Source of the DNA: Bryobacterales bacterium | GTDB taxonomy: Bacteria; Acidobacteriota; Terriglobia; Bryobacterales; UBA6623 | Reading direction: 5' to 3' | Assembly (NCBI GenBank): GCA_028819575.1 | Contig: JAPPLB010000096.1 | Location: 1 to 64,000 of the forward strand | DNA: 64,000 bases | In this document: positions 62,711-64,000 of the stretch, in pieces | Position numbering within the stretch: position 1 is the stretch's first letter | Layout of the letters: every line of letters begins with the position of its first letter | Notes under the pieces: generated by a model | Told to the model about the DNA's origin: nothing | The model's database searches: none | The model's input: the letters and a program-made list of their open reading frames with translations, nothing else | Translations under genes and position numbers: made by a program

Positions 62711-63598
62711 ATGGCTGCCGCGCCGGTCGAGGAGTTTCTTTTCTATTGCCGCAGCGAGAAGGGGCTTGCCGGGAATACCCTTGCAGCCTACCGGCGGGAT
62801 CTGGAGAAGCTCTCGGCCTTCTGCAAGAAGCGCGAGCGGGAGGTGCTCCACGCGGGGACAGACGAGCTGCGCGGCTTCGTGGATTCGCTCTACCGGGCGA
62901 GGTTGACGAGCCGCTCGATCGCCCGGCATATCGCGAGCGTTCGGAATTTCTACAAGTATTTTCTGAGCCGTGGACGCATCGAAGAAGACCCGGCGGCGGA
63001 CATCGGCTCGCCGAAACAGTGGAAACGCTTGCCGAAATACCTGACCTTGGACGAAGTCGACCGCCTGCTCGATGTGCCCGATCACACCAAACCGCTGGGA
63101 CTGCGGGATCGGGCGATGTTGCAGTTGCTCTACGCGACAGGGCTGAGGGTTTCCGAACTGGTGTCGGTGGAGCAGCGTAGCCTGAACGCCGAGATGGGTT
63201 TCCTGCGGTTGACCGGCAAGGGCGGCAAGCAGCGGCTCGTTCCGATTGGCCGGGAGGCCCTGGAAGCAATTGAAACGTATGTGCAGGACGGCCGGCCGAA
63301 GATTCTCAAGGGCAAGGCCTCGCGGTTCCTGTTTGTCAGCTCGCGGGCCGGCCGCATCACGCGGCAGAACTTTTGGATCCGGCTGAAACATTACGGGCTG
63401 GAAGCGCGGATCACAAGTCCGTTGACGCCGCACGTACTGCGCCACAGTTTCGCTACCCACTTGTTGGAGGGCGGGGCGGACCTGCGCAGCGTTCAGATGA
63501 TGTTGGGTCACTCGGATATCTCGACGACGGAGATCTATACGCACATCCTTCGGGAGCGGTTACGGAAGGTGTACGATCAGCATCACCCGCGGAGTTAG
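62711..63598 (+). CDS. xerD: Site-specific tyrosine recombinase XerD
   Basis: This 295-residue recombinase has the SAM-like N-terminal domain (residues about 1-90) and a complete catalytic set: R146 (TGLRVSEL), K170 (TGKGGKQR), H241-x2-R244 (HVLRHSFATH), H267 (LGHSDI) and nucleophile Y276 (TEIYTH). Length and motifs match chromosome-dimer-resolution XerD acting at dif with XerC. No att site or cargo surrounds it, so it is not an integrase of a mobile element. It starts 123 bp after the divergent gene. Confidence 0.92.
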   Translation: MAAAPVEEFLFYCRSEKGLAGNTLAAYRRDLEKLSAFCKKREREVLHAGTDELRGFVDSLYRARLTSRSIARHIASVRNFYKYFLSRGRIEEDPAADIGSPKQWKRLPKYLTLDEVDRLLDVPDHTKPLGLRDRAMLQLLYATGLRVSELVSVEQRSLNAEMGFLRLTGKGGKQRLVPIGREALEAIETYVQDGRPKILKGKASRFLFVSSRAGRITRQNFWIRLKHYGLEARITSPLTPHVLRHSFATHLLEGGADLRSVQMMLGHSDISTTEIYTHILRERLRKVYDQHHPRS

Positions 63599-63628
63599 CG
63601 TACCCGCCGGGACGATCGAGGAGAGGTT

Positions 63629-64000
63629 TTGCGGATCATCACGTTGATCGCGAGCGCCACGGAGATTGTTCACGCCCTGGGGCTCGGGGAATTTCTTGTG
63701 GGGCGGTCGCACGAATGCGATTACCCCGAGTCGGTCAAAGGCCTGCCTGTCTGCACCCGGCCGCGATTCGAGGTGGCCGGAAGCAGCCGTGAGATCGACG
63801 AGCGGGTCAAGGCGTTGCAGCGGAAGTCGATCGTCGAAGACGCGCTGGGCGTCTACGAAGTGTTTCCTGAGAAACTGCGCGAACTGCGGCCGACGCACAT
63901 CGTCACTCAGGCCCAGTGCGAGGTGTGCGCGGTCAGTCTGCGGGATGTCGAGTTGGCGGTGCGGCAGGTGACGGACTGCGAGGCGGCCATCATCTCGTTG
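63629..64000 (+). CDS. BtuF-like cobalamin-binding protein, partial
   Basis: This open frame runs off the window edge after 124 codons. It starts at a TTG with GGAGAGG upstream. The sequence begins LRIITLIASATEIVHALGLG and has SHECDYPESVKGLPVCTRPRF and THIVTQAQCEVCAV. These match the periplasmic/cytosolic cobalamin-binding BtuF-like family with paired cysteines. No signal peptide is seen. It may work with a B12 transporter encoded beyond the window, 30 bp after xerD. Confidence 0.85.
   Translation, partial: MRIITLIASATEIVHALGLGEFLVGRSHECDYPESVKGLPVCTRPRFEVAGSSREIDERVKALQRKSIVEDALGVYEVFPEKLRELRPTHIVTQAQCEVCAVSLRDVELAVRQVTDCEAAIISL

Noticed and set aside
62711-63598. Phage or island integrase
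   Set aside because: The protein is XerD-like, with no tRNA-end attachment repeats or cargo.

Overview
The window looks like chromosomal DNA of a GC-rich Acidobacteriota, probably a Bryobacterales/Solibacter-type lineage. The evidence is the gene content: an acidobacterial VWFA-family secreted protein, an Oar-like TonB receptor with an N-terminal carboxypeptidase-regulatory domain, and three sets of PSCyt/DUF1549/DUF1553/DUF1592 cytochromes paired with Tat-exported DUF1501 or DUF1552 proteins. Many exported hydrolases and a DUF3604 lipoprotein fit the same picture. No transposase, integrase cassette, CRISPR array or phage module was seen. XerD is of the ordinary chromosomal type.

Layout. 139-12554 looks like one catabolic region. 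Two forward genes (exported beta-propeller, exported amidohydrolase) converge on a reverse operon (RraA-like, superoxide dismutase, two SelA-like PLP enzymes, sialidase-like propeller). A divergent DUF2784/TRAP transporter unit (dctP, dctQ, dctM) follows. Nearly every enzyme carries a Tat or Sec signal, which suggests periplasmic catabolism of an organic or amino-sugar acid. 12561-19786 holds a DinB protein, a Sco1 lipoprotein, a DUF3604 lipoprotein, a pseudo-metallo-beta-lactamase/ThuA fusion, an orphan LytS-type kinase, ribA and a second DinB protein. 19899-24004 is the first cytochrome/DUF1501 operon. 24248-30872 holds two coupled methyltransferases, a lone groES, an amidohydrolase, a TonB-C protein and a GH88 hydrolase. 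30929-43220 is mixed housekeeping: a YHS-like protein, a TPR protein, queC, VWFA, a serine hydrolase, a SAM hydrolase, a cysteine desulfurase, a chorismate-lyase-like protein, mnmA, tRNA-Gly(CCC) and fic. 43408-55513 holds a propeller lipoprotein, the TonB receptor, an N-acyl-D-amino-acid deacylase-like protein and the second cytochrome/DUF1501 pair. 55657-64000 holds an MFS/SDR pair, the DUF1592/DUF1552 pair, small proteins, xerD and the start of a BtuF-like protein.

The strongest unexplained signal is a dispersed palindromic repeat of about 180 bp. Four full copies, one 45-bp miniature and four partial or decayed copies lie in intergenic gaps. The copies share terminal inverted repeats (TAGCCTGCATTTCTCACC and its complement) and internal stems with compensatory base changes. 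Some copies supply the stop codon of the upstream gene, and one carries the start codon of dctQ inside the TRAP operon. A related subfamily has its right half replaced by degenerate ACGAATC-type heptamers.

All functional statements come from reading motifs by eye. No database search was run.
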